A stretch of 64,000 nt of DNA from assembly GCA_007570785.1 (NCBI GenBank), contig ML660201.1:33107840-33171839 (forward strand), read 5' to 3'. Source of the DNA: Antilocapra americana (taxonomy: Eukaryota; Chordata; Mammalia; Artiodactyla; Antilocapridae). This document shows, piece by piece, positions 33,371-45,420 of this stretch. Positions within the stretch are counted from its first letter, which is position 1. Every line of letters begins with the position of its first letter. Made by a program: the position numbers and the translations under genes. The notes under the pieces were generated by a model. That model saw only the letters and a list, made by a program, of their open reading frames with translations, did no database searches and had not been told where the DNA came from.

Positions 33371-34864
33371 AGAACTGATGCCTTTTAGTTGACCTTTGAA
33401 GGAGAGTTAAATGAAGTTCAGGTCAACCTCAAACTCAACAAAGTGTTTGTGTTATTTCTAAAAAAAAAGGAAAGTTAGGAGAATATGGCAAGTTGCCACT
33501 GTTAAAGTGACTATGTCTAAATGGAAATTTAGCATTTTCCCCCTACTAAGACAAATCTGGATCTAAGCAGAATTTGAAAAATAGTAGAAAAGTCAATTCC
33601 CACAGAAAACAATGAATCAAAATGAACATCTGTTAGATTTTTTTTTCAAGTCAGGCCAACACCATATTAAACCATTGCTGGTCCTTGCTCACTCCTCTTA
33701 GTCTCCCTCTTCCAAAAATAAGTAAAATAAATTAAAAAAAAATAGAAACAATTTGCATTTACTTCATTGTAACAGAATGTAAACCGAAACACATCTTTGA
33801 AGTTCCCAGCCCAGATGGCAAGTCCCAGCTCTCCCATGGTATATGCTAAGCAGAAAAGTGACTGAGCAACAGGAAGTTGAAGAGATCACAAATATGTAAC
33901 ACCACAGAAATGGCCCAGAACTGCCACTGACAAACACAAAATGCAGTAAACTGATGCATCTCTCTCTGAAGTAGCACATTTTTGGGTCTTGTGAAGGAAG
34001 TCCTTCTTTCAGTTTGATTTTGTTGGTAGACTCATACATTATCAGCACTAGGACATGCTCTTCTGAGCTTCATGTTTTAGTGGGAGAGATGGATTTGTGC
34101 TGCTTTGTTGATATCTACCACCTATTTCCCATGGTGACTTGCAGCAGCCTTTTTAAGAAAGCTTCCTGAAGTCTGGAGTCATGGTGAGCAAACTTTTTTG
34201 ACTTCAATACATAGAAATACATTTTACATCATTATACAGTACAAATGTGTATGCACACAGACTAAATTACCTAAAATACCAAAGTTTCTCTGGTTATCTC
34301 TTGTGTTTAGGCCTATATACTAGTTCCTTCTGCCCAAGTCACTGTTTCTATTCCACTCTCTTATCCCGTTGTCTAGATGATGCCCACTTGTCACTCAGGC
34401 TGAGAAATGTACCCCACACTGGATTCAATGTCTTTGGTCCCTTTACAACAATAACAAAAAAATATATAAGCACATGCAAAAAACATGACAATGCCATAAA
34501 AAACTGAAAGTTAAATGGCCTGATTTATCTTGGATCATCCCAGTTTTTTCAAGCAAAAGGGAACCATAAAAATGATTAAGAATAGCAGTTGCCAACTTGT
34601 GTTACTTATGCCACAACTTGTGGCTAAGTACTGTGGTTCAGTATTATAGAAAGCTCAGGGGAAAATCTGTCTACTTACTTTTGATTAAGGTTGCATAAGC
34701 AAACAAAACCAAACAAAACCATTTTTATATGACCTTGATCATAAAAAATAGGAAGATTGTGGATTGTTACTTGAACTAGTACTGTTTGCTTTTTTTTTAA
34801 GTCTCTTAAATAATAGGAAAACTGATTTTTTTTTTCTAAGTTCTTGGCAATCTAGGACATTTTT
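33371..34864. other. Unique sequence
   Basis: About 1.5 kb with no recognised feature. Confidence 0.5.
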
Positions 34865-34990
34865 TGAGAGTCACTGATTTAGACCAATGCCTTAAGTTTT
34901 ACAGATCTGGAAACTGAGCTCCAAACAGGGTAAGTGACCTTCCAAAGCCCATCCAGCATATAAGGGCACACTTAGGGTCAATAACCACAT
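34865..34990 (-). mobile_element. MIR SINE, antisense
   Basis: 'cagatctggaaactgagctc' and 'aagtgaccttccaaagccca' mark antisense MIR core. Confidence 0.65.
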
Positions 34991-35214
34991 CCTAAACACA
35001 GGATTTCCCTCTAAAGGTATAGATAACTTATCTTCTCAATATGTTAAGAAGATAGCAAATGACCCAGAATTTCAGTCAAAAGTTGAGTGTAACATTCTAG
35101 CAAACATAAATCTTGCACAGTTTTGAATATATTGTGTTCAAAACTGTAAAAGACTCATCAGAAACCACAAAGATGAATTTTACAGAAGCCTTGAATTCAA
35201 GGATTTAGAATTAA

Positions 35215-35325
35215 TAGCACATGCCTTTATTCTCTTGTTTAACCCTCACAAAAATTTTATCTGGGTAAATGCCATGTTATTCCCATTTTGTAGATAAGAA
35301 AGTCCTATTGCTGGTAACCTGCCGA
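35215..35325 (-). mobile_element. MIR fragment, antisense
   Basis: 'ttgtttaaccctcacaaaaa' and 'attcccattttgtagataag' are the antisense MIR core. Confidence 0.65.
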
Positions 35326-35436
35326 ACATTGACTCAGAGTCTGTGTCTTTGTTGCTGCCATATGATGCACAAGTATTTTGAGAATTCAGAGAAAGACTAA
35401 TTCTGGTTAGGAGATTTGTATAAGGCTTCTTGGAAA

Positions 35437-35490
35437 ATCTTGATTTTTTGTTGCTGTTGAGGTATAATTAATTTATGATGTGTTAGTTTT
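35437..35490 (-). mobile_element. L1 3' tail fragment, antisense
   Basis: 'ttgaggtataattaatttat' then 'gatgtgttagtttt' is the extreme reversed L1 3' end, directly followed by BovB. Confidence 0.6.
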
Positions 35491-36014
35491 AGGCCCCTTC
35501 ATGGATCACAGACTTGTCATGGCAAAGGGGCTTGTGTAACTCAATGAAGCTATGAGTCATGCGTGCAGGGCCACCCAAGACAAACAGGTCATAGTAAAGA
35601 GTCTGACAACATGTGGTCCACTGGAGAAGGATATGGCAATCCCCTCTAGTATTCTTGCATGGAGAACCCTATGGACAGTATGAAAAGGCAAAAAGATATG
35701 ATGCTGGAAGATGACTACCGCACCCCCTGCCCCGCCCCTGTCACCCAGGTCAGAAAGTTTTCAGTACTAAGGAAGAGTGAAGGGAAATTGCTAAAAGCTC
35801 AAGTAAGAATGAAGCAGCTGGGCCAAAGCAGGAATGATGCTCAACTGTCAATGTGTCTGGTGGTGAAAGTAAAGTCCGATATTGTAAAGAACAGTATTGT
35901 ATAGGCACCTTGAATGTTAGGTCCATGAATCAAGGTAAATTGGATGTGGTCAAGCAGGAGTTGGGAAGACTGATCATCGACATCTTAGAAATCAGTTAAC
36001 TGAAATGCACGGGA

Positions 36015-36442
36015 ATGGGTGAATTTAATTCTGATGACCATTATGTCTACTACTGTTGGCAAGAATTCCTTAGAAGAAATGGAGTAGCCTTCATAGTCAA
36101 CAAAAGAGTCCAAAATGCAGTACTTGAGTGTAGTCTCAAAAATTACAGAATGATCACAATTTGTTTCCAAGGCAAACCATTCAACAACACAGTAATCCAA
36201 GTCTGTGCTTCAACACGGATGCCAAAGAAGTTGAACATTCTATGAAGACCTACAACATCTTCTGGAACCAACGCCAAAAAAAAAAAGATGTCTTTTTCAT
36301 AAAAGGAGATTGGAATGCAAAAGAAGGAAGTCAAGAGATACCCAGAATAACAGGCAACTTTATAAGAGGCCTTGGAGTACAAAATGAAGCAGGGAAAAGG
36401 CTAAGAGTTTGGTCAAGAGAACACACTGGTCATAGCAAATAA
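36015..36442 (+). pseudogene. BovB copy 2 endonuclease remnant
   Basis: Frames at 36015-36245 and 36161-36442 carry degraded endonuclease pieces (GKPFNNTVIQV; later FIKGDWNAKEGSQEIP near 36292). A deletion around 36215-36245 shifts the frame between them. Not functional. Confidence 0.87.
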
Positions 36443-37544
36443 ACACTTTTCCCACAACCCAAGAGATGAACCTGCACATGGACATTACCAGATACTGGAT
36501 GCTAAAATCAGATTCATTCATTATATTTTTTTGCAGCCAAAGATGGTGAAGCTCTATATAGTCAGTAAGAAAAGAAAAAAAAGACCTGGATCTGACCGTA
36601 GCTCAGATCATGAGCTACTCATTGCAAAATTCTGGCTTAAATTGAAGAAAACGGGAAAACGTTGAGGCCATTCAGATATGACCCCAATCAAATCCCTTAG
36701 GATTATACAATGGAGGTGATAAATAGATTCCGTGAATTAGATCTCTTAGAGTGCATGAAGAACTATGGACAGAGATTCATGACATTGTACAGAAGGCAGT
36801 GACCAAAACCATTCCAAAGAAAAGGAAATGCAAGAAGGTGAAATGGTTGTCTGAGTAGCCCTTACAAATATCTGAGGAAAGAAGAGAAGCAAAAGGCAAG
36901 GGAAAAAGGGAAAGATAGACCCAACTGAATGCAGAATTCCAGAGTATAGCAAGTAAAGATAAAAAGGCCTTATTAAATGAACAATGCAAAGAAATAGAGG
37001 AAGACAACAGAATGGGAAAGACTAGAGATCTCTTCGAGAAAATTGGAAATATTAAGGGAACATTTCATGCAAGGATGGGCATGATAAAGGACAGCAAAGG
37101 TAACGACCTAAGAGACACAGAAGAGATTAAGAAGAGGTGTGTAAGAATAGACAGAAGAACTTTACAAAAAAGATCTTAATGACCCAGATAACCATTATGG
37201 TGTGGTCACCTAGAGCCAGACATCCTGGAGTGTGAAGTCAAGTGGGCTTTAAGAAGCATTACTAGGAAGAGAGCTAGTAGAGGTGATGAAATTCCAGCTA
37301 AGCTATTTCAAATCCTAAAATACGATGCTGTTAAAGTGCTGCACTGAGTATGTCAGCAAATTTGGAAAACTCAGTAGTGATCACAGGACTGGAAAAGGTC
37401 AGTTTTCATTCCAATCTCAAAGAACATTCAATGCCAAAGAATGTTCAAGCTTCATACAATTTGTGCTCATTTCACATGCTAGCAAAGTTATGCTAAAAAT
37501 CCTTCAAGCTAACCTTCAACAGTATGTGAACAGAGAACTTCGAG

Positions 37545-37990
37545 ATGTGTAAACTGGATTTAGAAAAGACGGAGGAACCAGAGATCAAATTGCCAACATT
37601 TGTTGGGTCATAGAAAAAGCAAGGAAGTTCCAGAAAAAAAAAAATCTACTGCTTCATTGACTAAGCTAAAGCTTTTGACTGTGTGGGTCATAACAAACTG
37701 GAAAATTCTTGAAGACCTGGTAATACTAGACCACCTTACCTGAGAAACCTGTATGTGGGTCAAGAAGCAACAGTTAACACCAAACATGAAACAACTGTCT
37801 GGTTCAAAATTCGGAAAGGAGTACGACAAGGCTGTATATTGTCACCCTGCTTATTTAATTTATATACAGAGTATATCATGCTGGGTTGGATGAATCACAA
37901 GCTGGAATCAAGATTGCTATGAGAAATATCAGCCACTTCAGATATTCAGACGATATCCCACCCTAATGGCAGAAAGCGAAGAGGAACTAA
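37545..37990 (+). pseudogene. BovB copy 2 reverse transcriptase remnant
   Basis: The motif A region near 37655-37685 has a tga-to-taa-type stop in place of the usual tyrosine (reading CFID-stop-AKAFDCV), and the YADD box is changed to a YSDD-like form near 37942. Frameshifts and a short loss follow motif A. The enzyme cannot be made. Confidence 0.85.
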
Positions 37991-38029
37991 AGAGCCTCTT
38001 GATAAAAAAAATTCAAATCAATGTTTACT

Positions 38030-38325
38030 CTAAAAAAATGAAAACAACTAAGGAATATTGGATACATATTGGGTTTTAGATGGCTTTAAGGAATTATGAT
38101 TGATTTATATCTTATAATAATGGTATTATTGTTTCAAAAAAAACTTTATATGTTAAATACATAGTGAAGCATTTATGGGTGAAATTATTTACTCTAAAAG
38201 AATACAGTGTTTACAAAGATTAGATGCAACCAGGATGGCAAGATGTTTATAAATCTGATGAGTTGTATTCTTTCCTTGACTTTTGTGTATATTTGATATT
38301 TACATAATAAAAAAGTTAAAAATAG
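38030..38325 (+). mobile_element. Old L1 (L1M-type) 3' UTR
   Basis: 'gggttttagatggctttaag', 'aatggtattattgtttcaaa', 'gaagcatttatgggtgaaat' and the end 'cataataaaaaagttaaaaa' match an old mammalian L1 3' UTR in sense direction. Confidence 0.65.
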
Positions 38326-38645
38326 GAATAGTCTTCACCCTCTTAGGTTGGCTTCCCTGGGAAATTGGCTTAGAGATTTGCATGCAGGGCTCTTGAGAGT
38401 AAACCCTGTGGGAAATTACAGGAAGTTGAACTGGGCCCAAGGAGATGCTGGAATGCACTGTAGTGACAAGGAAGGTTTCAATAACTCCCAACTAGAATGG
38501 CTCCTCAGATCACCTGATGTCAGGGAACCATGACTTTATACACACCTCTCCCTGCCCTCCCCTTCACATATACATACACCTATCGACCTATGTTTGAACT
38601 GTGAGCTGTCTCTAGAGAAGAGGTATAACCTTGGAAAAGATGTTC
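38326..38645. other. Unique sequence
   Basis: Nothing recognised. Confidence 0.45.
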
Positions 38646-38773
38646 TTTGTATCACCTCACACTGGTCAGAATGGCTATCATCAAAAAGTCTACAAACCGT
38701 AAGTGCTGGAGATGGTGTGGAGAAAAGGGAACCCACCTGCCCTATTCGTGGGAATATAAATTGGTACAGCTGC

Positions 38774-39024
38774 TATGGAAAACAGTGAAAAAAAAAAGTT
38801 AGTTGCTCAGTCATGTCTGACTCTCTGTGACCCCATGGACTGTAGCCTGCCAAGCCTGCCAGGCTCCTCCATCCATGGGATTTTCCAGGCAAGAATACTG
38901 GAATGGGTTGCCATTTCCTTCTCCAGGGGATCTTCCTGATCCAGGGATCGAACCTAGGTCTACAGTATTGCAGACAGACTCTTTACCATCTGAGCTACCA
39001 GGGAAGCCATTATGGAGAAGAGTA
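38774..39024 (-). mobile_element. Bov-tA SINE, antisense, nested in L1
   Basis: Body about 38798-39010, with the A-run of the L1 side before it. Flanks tatggaaaacagtg (38774-38787) and tatggagaagagta (39011-39024) look like a decayed target-site duplication. L1 sequence resumes directly after it. Confidence 0.88.
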
Positions 39025-39213
39025 AGAGGTTCCTTAAACTAAAAATACCATATGATCCAGCAGTTCCACTTTTGGGCATATATCTCAAGGAAACCATAAT
39101 TTGAAAAGATATATATACACCCCAGTGTTCATTGCAGCACTATTTACAACAGCCAAGACATGAAAGCAACCTAAATGTCCATCAACAGAGGAATGAGTAA
39201 AGAATATGTGGTC

Positions 39214-39240
39214 TGTGTGTGTGTGTGTGTGTGTGTGTGT
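39214..39240 (+). repeat. (TG)n microsatellite in L1
   Basis: About 13 uninterrupted TG units inside the L1 3' region; likely polymorphic. Confidence 0.93.
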
Positions 39241-39724
39241 ATTTAGTGGAATATTACTCAACCATAAAAAGAACAAAATAATGCCATTTACAGTAGCATG
39301 GTGGATCTAGAGATGATCATACTAAGTGAAATATATCAGACAAAGACAAATATCACATATTACTAATATGCAGAATCTAATTTTTAAAAGAAATTATATA
39401 AATGAGCTTATTTACAAAACAGGAAAAAACTCACAGATTTCAAGAACAAACTTATTGTTACAAAAGGGGAGATGTGAGGAAGGAGGGATATTATAAACTA
39501 GGAGCTTGCAATTAATATACACAAACTACTACATATAAAATAGATAGCTAACAAGGACCTACTGCTTGGTACAGGAAACTCTACTCAGTATTCTGTAATA
39601 ACCTATATGGGGAAAGAATCTGAAAAAGAATAAGTAGATGTATATGTATAACTGAATCAGTATGCTAGACATGTGAAACACAACATTGTAAATCAACTAT
39701 ATTGCAATAAAATTTTTTTAAAAA

Positions 39725-42011
39725 GATACTGCTTGGCTGACAATTCCCAGAGAGAGGGGCTCTAACAGATGCTGAGCTTTCAGCCATTGAAGTAATAAGA
39801 ACCTCAGTCTTCATCCTGGGAATCTGGGCAGCTTACCCTGGCACCCATCACACTCTCCATTTTTTTTTAATCCATAAACATTTACAACAATGACATTTTT
39901 TTCTCCTGTGTCTCATGCACTTGATGATTGTGTCCGTGTTTTGTTTTTTGGCTGTTAGAAAAAAGTGGTGTATTTGCATAAAGAGAGCATGTATTGACAT
40001 GCAATAGATCTTTTGCTTTAAATTCATTTTGCAAGTGGTTTTCATTGAAATAGCAGGAAACTAATGTCTTTTTAAAACTTTATTAAAATCATCTGGATAT
40101 GCTCAATCTAATAAAAGCAGAGTACATGGCTGTTGGACTTCCTATAGATGTAGATATAGAGCAGAAAGAGGCTTAAGTGATATCCTACATTTGAAATTGT
40201 GTAGAAAGATATATTACTGGCCTCAGAAAACACATCCCTTATGAAGTAGATTCACAACTAGCATCCCTGCCCCATTTCTGTTTGTATGACTTTTTGAATG
40301 TCTCTGGCATTCTGTCCTACTTGGTCTCTTCGTTCTCTGTGTGGGTTCATTTACATCTTTGCTGTTTTTCTAGGACTGCTGCCTTTCCTTGTTCAGTCTA
40401 AGACATTTTGCCTCTCCACTCAAGAAAGGTCAGTTCTGAAGGGAACCTTTACAAAGAGCTGTATCACCCTGAGTCTCAGAATCGTTTCAACTTTGTCTTC
40501 CAAAAATGTGACCCTTCATCATAATTGAATTCTACTTAGTCTAGCCATTTTCATGATTAATTATAGATGGGAACTCTGGGCAGGATGGGGCAGCCATGTT
40601 TAATGAGGTCACTCAGGTGGTCAGGCCGCTTTCTAGGGCACTGTGATCTTTTACTTATTTTTGGCAAAAAAAAAAAAAAAAAGCATCAAATAATTTATAC
40701 CGTGTCATTGAGTTACTTTATAAAAAAAATGACACCAATTTTCATTAAGGATGTAAATACCTATAAATCCACTTACATGCCTTCTACATCGAAAGACACC
40801 CTGGAACCTCGATTACGTTTGATTTTAGGGCTTTGAAATGCGAAGCAATGCGCTGAACACTTGGATGAAACTGTTCTGAAGTGGAGAACTAGGAGGAAGT
40901 CTTAAATAGCATTATTCCAGCCAACATACACAAGCTTAACATTACTTTTTGAACCTATGGCCATGTGCATTAAAGATGAATATTTTGCCTTTGAAAAATT
41001 AATGTCCCAGAGCTCTTGCAACCATTGTTTTTTTGTGAAATGGAGTATGCAAAATGTCTTTTAAAAATGCGACCTTTTGGTGAATAGATTGTTTCTCCTC
41101 TTTTTTGGCTGTGTTACTCACTGGAAAGCCCCCTAAAGGAGCATTAAGCAAATGAGCAAATAGCTTTAAAAATCCTTTGACCATACTCAGAGGAACCTGG
41201 AGATGGATGGAGTCAGTGAGCAAGACCAATTTTCGTCCTTCTGTGAAACAAATAAAGTGTCTCTTTCTCTTTTCTTTTCTTGATCTTTTAAAAATGTAAA
41301 GGCTCACTGCTTTTTCTTGTTTAACAGGTTGAAGTTTAAACAAAGAAGGCTTCTTTGAAAGGTCCAAGTAAGAAATGCCAAGCTAAGGAGGATGGAGCTG
41401 GCCTGGGAGCTTTGTGAGTTATCAGGTAAATGTTATGTCTGGAGTAGAGACTAAGATAACCAAGCCTCGTGGGGTCTTGGATCAGTTTAATTTTGATAAA
41501 TGACCAGTTTGGTAAATATTATTTACATTACTCCATAAGTCAGGTCTGTTTCTGATCCATTCATGTTTGAACAACTTGTTCATCAACTGTGGAAATAGCT
41601 TCTCAAGTAATCCCCATGGGCTGGCTTACCCCACTGTTAGCTCACAATTAGAAGGATAATTAGGAATGGGGGTGCTTGGCTTTTGAACTAAAAATGAAAA
41701 CATGAGCAAATGGCTCAGTAATCTAGATTTGAAGCAATTCTTGAGCCACAAGAACTCAATATTCCCTACAATCTACAGAAGTGGTGGTGTTTTAAAATTC
41801 TGCATCTGCTTTAAAAAATGACATTCTTAAATATTACAAGATTTAAAAAGAAAAACAGTTTTTAAGCATAGTCCTGTCCCTATTTATTTATCTGTATTTA
41901 TTTATCTGTATTTTCTACTCTTTATCTATATAGGTTATATGTTTATTGATTTATTCACTCCTTCATTCTGCAAGTGTTTAAGTACTTAGAATGCATCAGT
42001 TAGTAGTTTAT
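39725..42011. other. Unique sequence with an A17 run
   Basis: A 17-A run lies at 40666-40682 and a two-copy tandem of 'tttatttatctgtat' around 41883-41911. A 122-residue minus-strand open frame (40999-41367) has no recognisable domain. No other feature. Confidence 0.45.
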
Positions 42012-42225
42012 GCCAGAGATTAACCAACATTTTCTGTAGTGAAAAAGATTTAGGTTTTGAGGGCCATCCAATGTTTGTCACAACTGCTCCGGTCATTTGT
42101 TATAGGGAAAAAGCAACTAAAGACAATATGTAAACACACAGATGTGATAGTTTCCCCATAAAACTTTACAAAGCAGGCAGTAGGTTGGATTTGGCCAGCA
42201 CATCACAGTTTGCTAAACTCTGGCA
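42012..42225 (+). mobile_element. Short hAT MITE with inverted ends
   Basis: Left end gccagagattaaccaa and right end tttgctaaactctggc are imperfect inverted repeats. The interior has 'tttgagggccatccaatgtt' and 'ttggatttggccagcacatc'. A copy of the same family in reverse is at 48661-48860. Confidence 0.7.
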
Positions 42226-42348
42226 TAAAGCCGTGGCATCTAAGGGCCAGGAAAAATAGATAAAGTCCCATTGAACATACACTGTAATTGGGGAAGGTAA
42301 ATAACAAACAAATGGTTCCAGTGAATAAATAGTACAAATGAAAGAAAC

Positions 42349-43590
42349 TATTAGGTTGGTGCAAAAGTAATTACGTTTATGAATGCTAAATTTTAAATCT
42401 CTGTAACTAGGCTCAAACACATGTTTATTAATCAAAATAAGAACCGTTACAATCAACACGTTTTTGCCAATGAGAAATTAATTTATTACTATAGCATAAA
42501 AACCTATGCTTTGGGATTCATCAAACTCTTGGATAGCTTTTTCTGCATCTTGCTGGTTGTGGAAGCATTTTCCCTACAAAAAGTTGTCAAGATGCTTGAA
42601 GAAGTGGTAGTCAGTTGGACAGAGGTCACGTGGATATTGCACCTGAGACAAGAATTGTAGCCCAGTTTGTTCACCTTTTGAAGCATTGGTTGTGTGATAT
42701 GCAGCCAGGTCACAGAAACTAATTGGGCCCTTTCTGTTGACCAATACTGGTGGCAGGAGTTGTAGATTTTTGCGCATCTCATCAATTTGCTGAGCATACT
42801 TCTGAGATGTAATGGTTCCACTAGGATTCAGAGAGCTGTAGTGGATTAAACTAGCAGTAGGCTAGGAAACAGTGACCATGACACTTTTATTGGTGCAAGT
42901 TTGGCTTTGGGAAGTGTTTTGGAGCTTCTTCTCGGTCCAGCCACTGAACTGGTCATCACTGGTTGTCACATAAAATTCATATTGTTGTTTCATAGAGTAA
43001 GAGAAAATGACACTTCTCAAAGACTGTTTATTTGATTTGCAGTCAGCTCTTGAGACACCCACTTACCAAGCTTTTTCATCTTTCCAGTTTACTTCAAATG
43101 CCAAATGACCATAGAATGGCTGATGTTGAGTTCTTCAGCAACTTTTCATGTAGTTGAAGGAGGATTAGCTTCAATGATCCTCTCAGTTGGTCGTTGTACA
43201 CTTCCAGTGGCTAGTCAGTGCACTCCTCATCTTCACAGCGCTAATCTACTTTGCAGAACTTCTTGAACCTCCAGTGCACTGTATGTTCATTAAAAGCTTC
43301 AGGGCCAAATGCGTTGTTGAAGTCACTAGTTGTCTCCACTGCTTTATGACCCATTTTGAGCTCAAATAAGAATATCATTTGAATTGATTTTTTGTCTAAC
43401 ATCATTTCCCTAATCTAAAATACATATAAAATAAATATCAAGGAATCATTTATTAGTAAAAAAACATAAAGCAAGAAATGCACGTTAAAATAATGTATAA
43501 CAAAACCACATTTATTTAAGAATATATTCCAATATCAAATGGCAAAATTCAGTAATGCAAAAGGAAACTTATTTTTGCACCAACCTAATA
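42349..43590 (-). mobile_element. Mariner DNA transposon, nearly full length
   Basis: Inverted ends ttaggttggtgcaaaagtaa (from 42351) and tttttgcaccaacctaa (to 43588) are flanked by TA on both sides (42349-42350, 43589-43590), the mariner target duplication. The element is 1,238 bp, close to the roughly 1.3 kb of full-length mammalian mariners. It is oriented with its transposase on the minus strand. Multiple frameshifts and stops inactivate it. Confidence 0.92.
42420..43405 (-). pseudogene. Mariner transposase remnant
   Basis: Translation would start at the tandem ATG at 43400-43405 (MMLDKK...). It reads recognisably to a stop after FKKFCKVD and then in broken frames to the C-terminal part with VNRKGPI and PTDYHFFKHLDNFL. 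Of the three catalytic aspartates of the D,D34D family, the second (codon near 42709-42711) and third (near 42626-42628) are still present, but spacing between them is shortened by a deletion. It cannot make active enzyme. Confidence 0.87.
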
Positions 43591-44184
43591 TTCCATTAAG
43601 TGGGAAACTATCCCACTTAATCCTTCCTCTGTGTCATACATGTAGCTAAGTCTAATTGATGAGCATATATATGAAGGAAAAATATCAAGATAATAAAAGA
43701 TATCAAGATAATAAACTTTTTCTAAATTCTTTATTTCTACTTTGGACAGAGAAACCCAAGAATTTTAGAGTAGGGAAAAAAATCACAACAAGAAATGTAA
43801 ATGTAAAGAGTGTTTGCCTTGTGGTAAGAAAATTTTTGTTAGCTTTAGGCACCCAGCTTTCTGGGTAGTCCTGAAAATCAGAGTCTGAAGAAAGGGAGCA
43901 GACAAATGGGAACCTCATTCTTCCTGCTCAGGGCCTGTGTTTTGCCACTTGGCAGCAGCCCTTCATGATTAAGTCATTTAAGAAACAAGGTAGCTCAGAC
44001 ATAGAAGCTCGTGTTCAAGTGCATCAGGCACTGAATGTAAATGGCACAGTGCATGCAAAGCACAGTACATGATACAATGTTATAGAGAGGATATACTGAT
44101 GAAAGTGACAGATCTCTGTCTTTGTAGTTGGAGGGAGAGACAGGGACCTGGCAGGTAGGACAGATTCAAGGCCAAGGTATCAAG
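43591..44184. other. Unique sequence with a short tandem repeat
   Basis: 'atatcaagataataaa' occurs twice at 43682-43716. Nothing else recognised. Confidence 0.5.
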
Positions 44185-44438
44185 TGATAGAGTAGGGGTG
44201 TGTGTGTGAGTGTGTGTGTGTGTGTGTGTTAGTTGCTCAGTCATGTCTGACTCTTTGTAACCCTATGGATTGTAGCCCACCAGGCTCTTCTGTCTGTGGG
44301 ATTCTCCAAGCAAGAACTGGAATGGGTAGCCATTCCTTTCTCCAGGGGGTCTCCCCACCCAGGGATCAAATCCAGGTCTCCTTCATAACAGGCAGATTCT
44401 TGAGTGTCAGAGCCACCAGGAAGGTCCATGATAGAGTG
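44185..44438 (-). mobile_element. Bov-tA SINE, antisense, with (TG)n tail
   Basis: tgatagagt at 44185 recurs at 44429 as a target-site duplication. Right after the left copy lies a (TG)n tract (about 44197-44229), which is the SINE's 3' tail seen in reverse, then 'gttgctcagtcatgtctgac' and the rest of the antisense body to 'gagccaccaggaaggtcc'. Confidence 0.93.
44197..44229 (+). repeat. (TG)n microsatellite at SINE tail
   Basis: About 16 units with one GA interruption. It arises from the CA-rich tail of the antisense SINE. Confidence 0.92.
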
Positions 44439-44664
44439 TACGGGAGGTCAGCTCCTACTCTTCCCTCATATTCAGCATAGAGGAAGGGCTTGCCCCCATC
44501 CCATGCCTCAGGAAGGAATGCATTGGAAATATGTATTCCCTTCTCTTTCAGAAATATTGTCTCCTCGTATGCTCTTCCCCTGGGGAAGAACAGTAATCTC
44601 TCTGGTAGATGAGATTGGAAAAGTATAGGGTGCAGAGTTTTCTGTATTCTTTTTTTTCAGATGG

Positions 44665-44830
44665 TCATGGGAAACATATATTTCTACGTGCCAGATACCA
44701 ACATTTTCATTTCTTTAATCCTCACAGCAGTCCTGTGAGGTAGCACTTTATCATTCCCATCTTCTAGGTGAGGAGACTTAACTCATAGAAACTATGAGGG
44801 ACTTGTATGTCTGCTTGGCTGATGAATGGC
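44665..44830 (-). mobile_element. MIR SINE, antisense
   Basis: 'ttaatcctcacagcagtcct' and 'cccatcttctaggtgaggag' in antisense MIR order. Confidence 0.75.
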
Positions 44831-45235
44831 ACAGTTAAATTTACTCACTCTGTCAAACTCCAGGATCCTCACTCTCAATTTCTCCCTTCTCTGGTTCCAT
44901 GGAAGAGTGAAAGTGTACTGTTAACTTCTTCCATGACACGAGCATACCTGAATCAGGGCAGGGTCCTGGTCTTGCTTGAACTCTCTGTGTTCCTGACGGA
45001 GGCACAAGAGCAATTTTGAGGTGTAGATATGCAGGTTTCCTTCAGTTAAGGGTGCCCATTGCTAGATTTGGTGCAAGTGGACAGAAAAGCCAATCGTGTT
45101 CTTAAATTCAGCAATATTGGTGATAAAGCTAATATTTTCATTTCTCTTAATTTAACTTCTGCATCTCTTTCCCAAAATTTTGGTGCCCAACCAACTCAGA
45201 GGAAAAAAGGTGAATAATTCTCAGTCTTTTCAGGC

Positions 45236-45420
45236 TCCCATCATAAGTATTAATAATAGCAGTAGTAAAAAAATCCAACAACAAATATGCTGTAGCAGAC
45301 ATTGTGATGAATGCTTTAGGTATGTATCATCTCTTTGCATCTTCACCACAACCTCAAATGAGTAGATACTCATGTTATGGAAGAGAAAAGAGGGATTAAA
45401 TTTTAGGTTGTCAAATAGAT
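45236..45420 (-). mobile_element. MIR SINE, antisense, diverged
   Basis: 'agacattgtgatgaatgctt', 'ttgcatcttcaccacaacct' and 'ttatggaagagaaaagaggg' give the antisense MIR outline. Confidence 0.6.

Larger units (their letters stand above)
35493..38008 (+). mobile_element. BovB LINE copy 2, 5' region present, 3' end missing
   Basis: Starts in the BovB 5' region ('ccccttcatggatcacagac', 'caatgaagctatgagtcatg') and runs through endonuclease and reverse transcriptase regions to about 38008, where it stops at an A-run just after the YADD-equivalent region. The last roughly 700 bases of BovB, including the tail, are absent. The copy has many small deletions and is more decayed than copy 1. Confidence 0.93.
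38646..39724 (+). mobile_element. L1 3' end, sense, interrupted by a SINE
   Basis: 'tcacctcacactggtcagaa', 'caaccgtaagtgctggagat'-type ORF2 end, then after a Bov-tA 'aaataccatatgatccagca', 'catgaaagcaacctaaatgt', 'ggaatattactcaaccataa' and the tail 'gcaataaaatttttttaaaa'. It includes a (TG)n tract at 39214-39240. 5'-truncated, no intact frame. Confidence 0.9.

Noticed and set aside
40999..41367. 122-residue minus-strand open frame
   Set aside because: No motif, no splice-like context I could defend, and lysine-rich AT-driven composition. Left as unique sequence.
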